DNA of 5,966 nt from DASRAA01 sp036512955 (GTDB lineage: Bacteria > Acidobacteriota > Terriglobia > Terriglobales > Acidobacteriaceae), in assembly GCA_036512955.1 (NCBI GenBank), contig DATBZX010000043.1, positions 1 through 5,966 of the forward strand. The letters run 5' to 3'. The notes under the pieces are model-generated. The model made no database searches, was not told the origin of the DNA, and saw only the letters and a program-made list of their open reading frames with translations. This document shows, piece by piece, positions 5,228 to 5,966 of the stretch (position 1 is the first letter of the stretch; every line of letters starts with the position of its first letter). Both the position numbers and the translations under genes were made by a program.

Positions 5228-5895
5228 GACTCCGCCTCTTGTTCAAGTCCCGGGCGGTTCACGATCTGCACCTCGTGCCCTTGAATACGGATCAGCCCTT
5301 CGCCGCGGAAGCGCGCCAAATTCCGGGAGACCACCTCCCGCACTGTTCCCAGCCGGGAAGCAAGCTCCTGATGGGTCAACGGGAGGTCGAAGCTCTCGGT
5401 GCCCACTCCCTTGGATGTGTCCAAGAGCAGCCGTGCCAGCCTCTGGGTGACACTTCCGAATGTCATGGCTTCAACCAGACCCACGAGGTGCCGCAGTCGC
5501 CGCCCCACGACGGCTAAGACTTTTAGCGCGACGTCTGGGTATTGCCGGCAAACCTGTTGGAAGTCGTTCTTGTTGATGAATAGGGAGACCACTGGGTCCA
5601 CCGCCCGCACGGATGCAGGGTACGGCCCGCCATCGAACAGCGGCAACTCGGCCACGGTCGCAGGCGCAGTCTCAATTGCCAGCATTACCTCGCGTCCAGC
5701 AGGAGATGTCCGAAATATCTTCACGCTCCCCTGAACGATCAGAAAGATGCCGTCGCACGGCTCTCCTTCCCAGAAGAGCATTTCGTCCGGAGCGAATCGC
5801 CTCTCCATAGCCCGTTGCGCCAGTCCCTGAATTTCACTTTCGCTGAGAGCTGCAAATAGTGCAATCTCTGAAAGAGCTGCGATTTTCTGTGGCAA
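5218..5895 (-). CDS. Crp/Fnr-family transcriptional regulator
   Basis: A 225-residue dimeric DNA-binding regulator. The cyclic-nucleotide-binding-like beta-roll spans about 12-115, the long dimer helix about 118-145, and the winged helix-turn-helix about 150-212. The recognition helix reads TVREVVSRNLARF, placing R186, E187 and R191 at the positions of Crp Arg180, Glu181 and Arg185, so a TGTGA-like half-site is expected. In the ligand pocket the Crp motif GEL....RSA is VAEL...PYPAS (81-95): the glutamate is kept but the phosphate-binding Arg and Ser are lost, so cAMP binding is doubtful. The N-terminal cysteine cluster of oxygen-sensing FNR is absent. The effector is therefore unknown. The TTG at 5895 is the only plausible start visible, but the frame stays open to the right edge, so the true start could be upstream. 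Its 3' end overlaps that of ric by 10 bp. Confidence 0.92.
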   Translation of the reverse strand: MPQKIAALSEIALFAALSESEIQGLAQRAMERRFAPDEMLFWEGEPCDGIFLIVQGSVKIFRTSPAGREVMLAIETAPATVAELPLFDGGPYPASVRAVDPVVSLFINKNDFQQVCRQYPDVALKVLAVVGRRLRHLVGLVEAMTFGSVTQRLARLLLDTSKGVGTESFDLPLTHQELASRLGTVREVVSRNLARFRGEGLIRIQGHEVQIVNRPGLEQEAESQG

Positions 5896-5901
5896 ACATC
5901 T

Positions 5902-5907
5902 ATCGTA
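5902..5907 (-). promoter_or_regulatory. Putative -10 element of the crp/fnr gene (TACGAT)
   Basis: On the minus strand TACGAT is followed by 6 nt (AGATGT) and then the TTG start at 5895, the same hexamer and spacing as before marR. The wider sequence CGTNNTACGATA is also shared. No strong Shine-Dalgarno or -35 is visible. If correct, the mRNA would be leaderless with a TTG start, which is unusual and lowers confidence. Confidence 0.3.
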
Positions 5908-5966
5908 ATACGTAACTTCGGCTCCCGCCGATATGCGACGATCGAGAAGAGTGATGAAACAATGAG

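Overview
The window is about 6 kb of moderately GC-rich bacterial DNA holding five protein genes, two of them possibly or certainly cut by the window edges. Nothing marks it as phage or plasmid: I see no transposase, integrase, tRNA, rRNA or CRISPR array. The gene mix (glucose-6-phosphate dehydrogenase, a ClC protein with CBS domains under a MarR regulator, a di-iron Fe-S repair protein, a Crp/Fnr regulator) fits a free-living, metabolically flexible bacterium such as an acidobacterium or soil proteobacterium. That placement is only an impression from family resemblance.

Layout. Bases 2-1249 (+) are the 3' part of zwf, with its NADP-binding start outside the window. Bases 1250-2018 form a 769-bp gap between two converging genes. 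The gap carries several inverted repeats and, near 1802-1885, a peptide-scale match to acetate kinase that is probably a decayed ackA remnant. Bases 2019-4258 (-) are a two-gene operon, marR then clc, whose ORFs overlap by 4 bp (GTGA). Bases 4259-4513 are a divergent control region. Bases 4514-5227 (+) encode a RIC/YtfE/ScdA-type iron-sulfur cluster repair protein. Bases 5218-5895 (-) encode a Crp/Fnr-family regulator that converges on ric, and the two ORFs overlap by 10 bp.

How the parts may work together. The MarR protein probably controls its own operon through a perfect 15-bp inverted repeat (4264-4278) that covers the putative -10 element, and so sets the level of the ClC protein. A Crp-type palindrome (GGTGA-N6-TCACA, 4452-4467) lies about 54 bp before the ric start. 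The neighbouring Crp/Fnr protein has recognition-helix residues (R186, E187, R191) of the kind that read such a site, so the pair looks like a local stress-response circuit: regulator plus Fe-S repair enzyme. The marR and crp genes also share the same putative -10 hexamer, TACGAT, exactly 6 nt before the start codon, which suggests leaderless transcripts.

The most noteworthy points are the Crp-box/regulator pairing, the non-standard ion-path residues of the ClC protein, the twin leaderless-type promoters and the possible ackA remnant. None amounts to a demonstrated new system.
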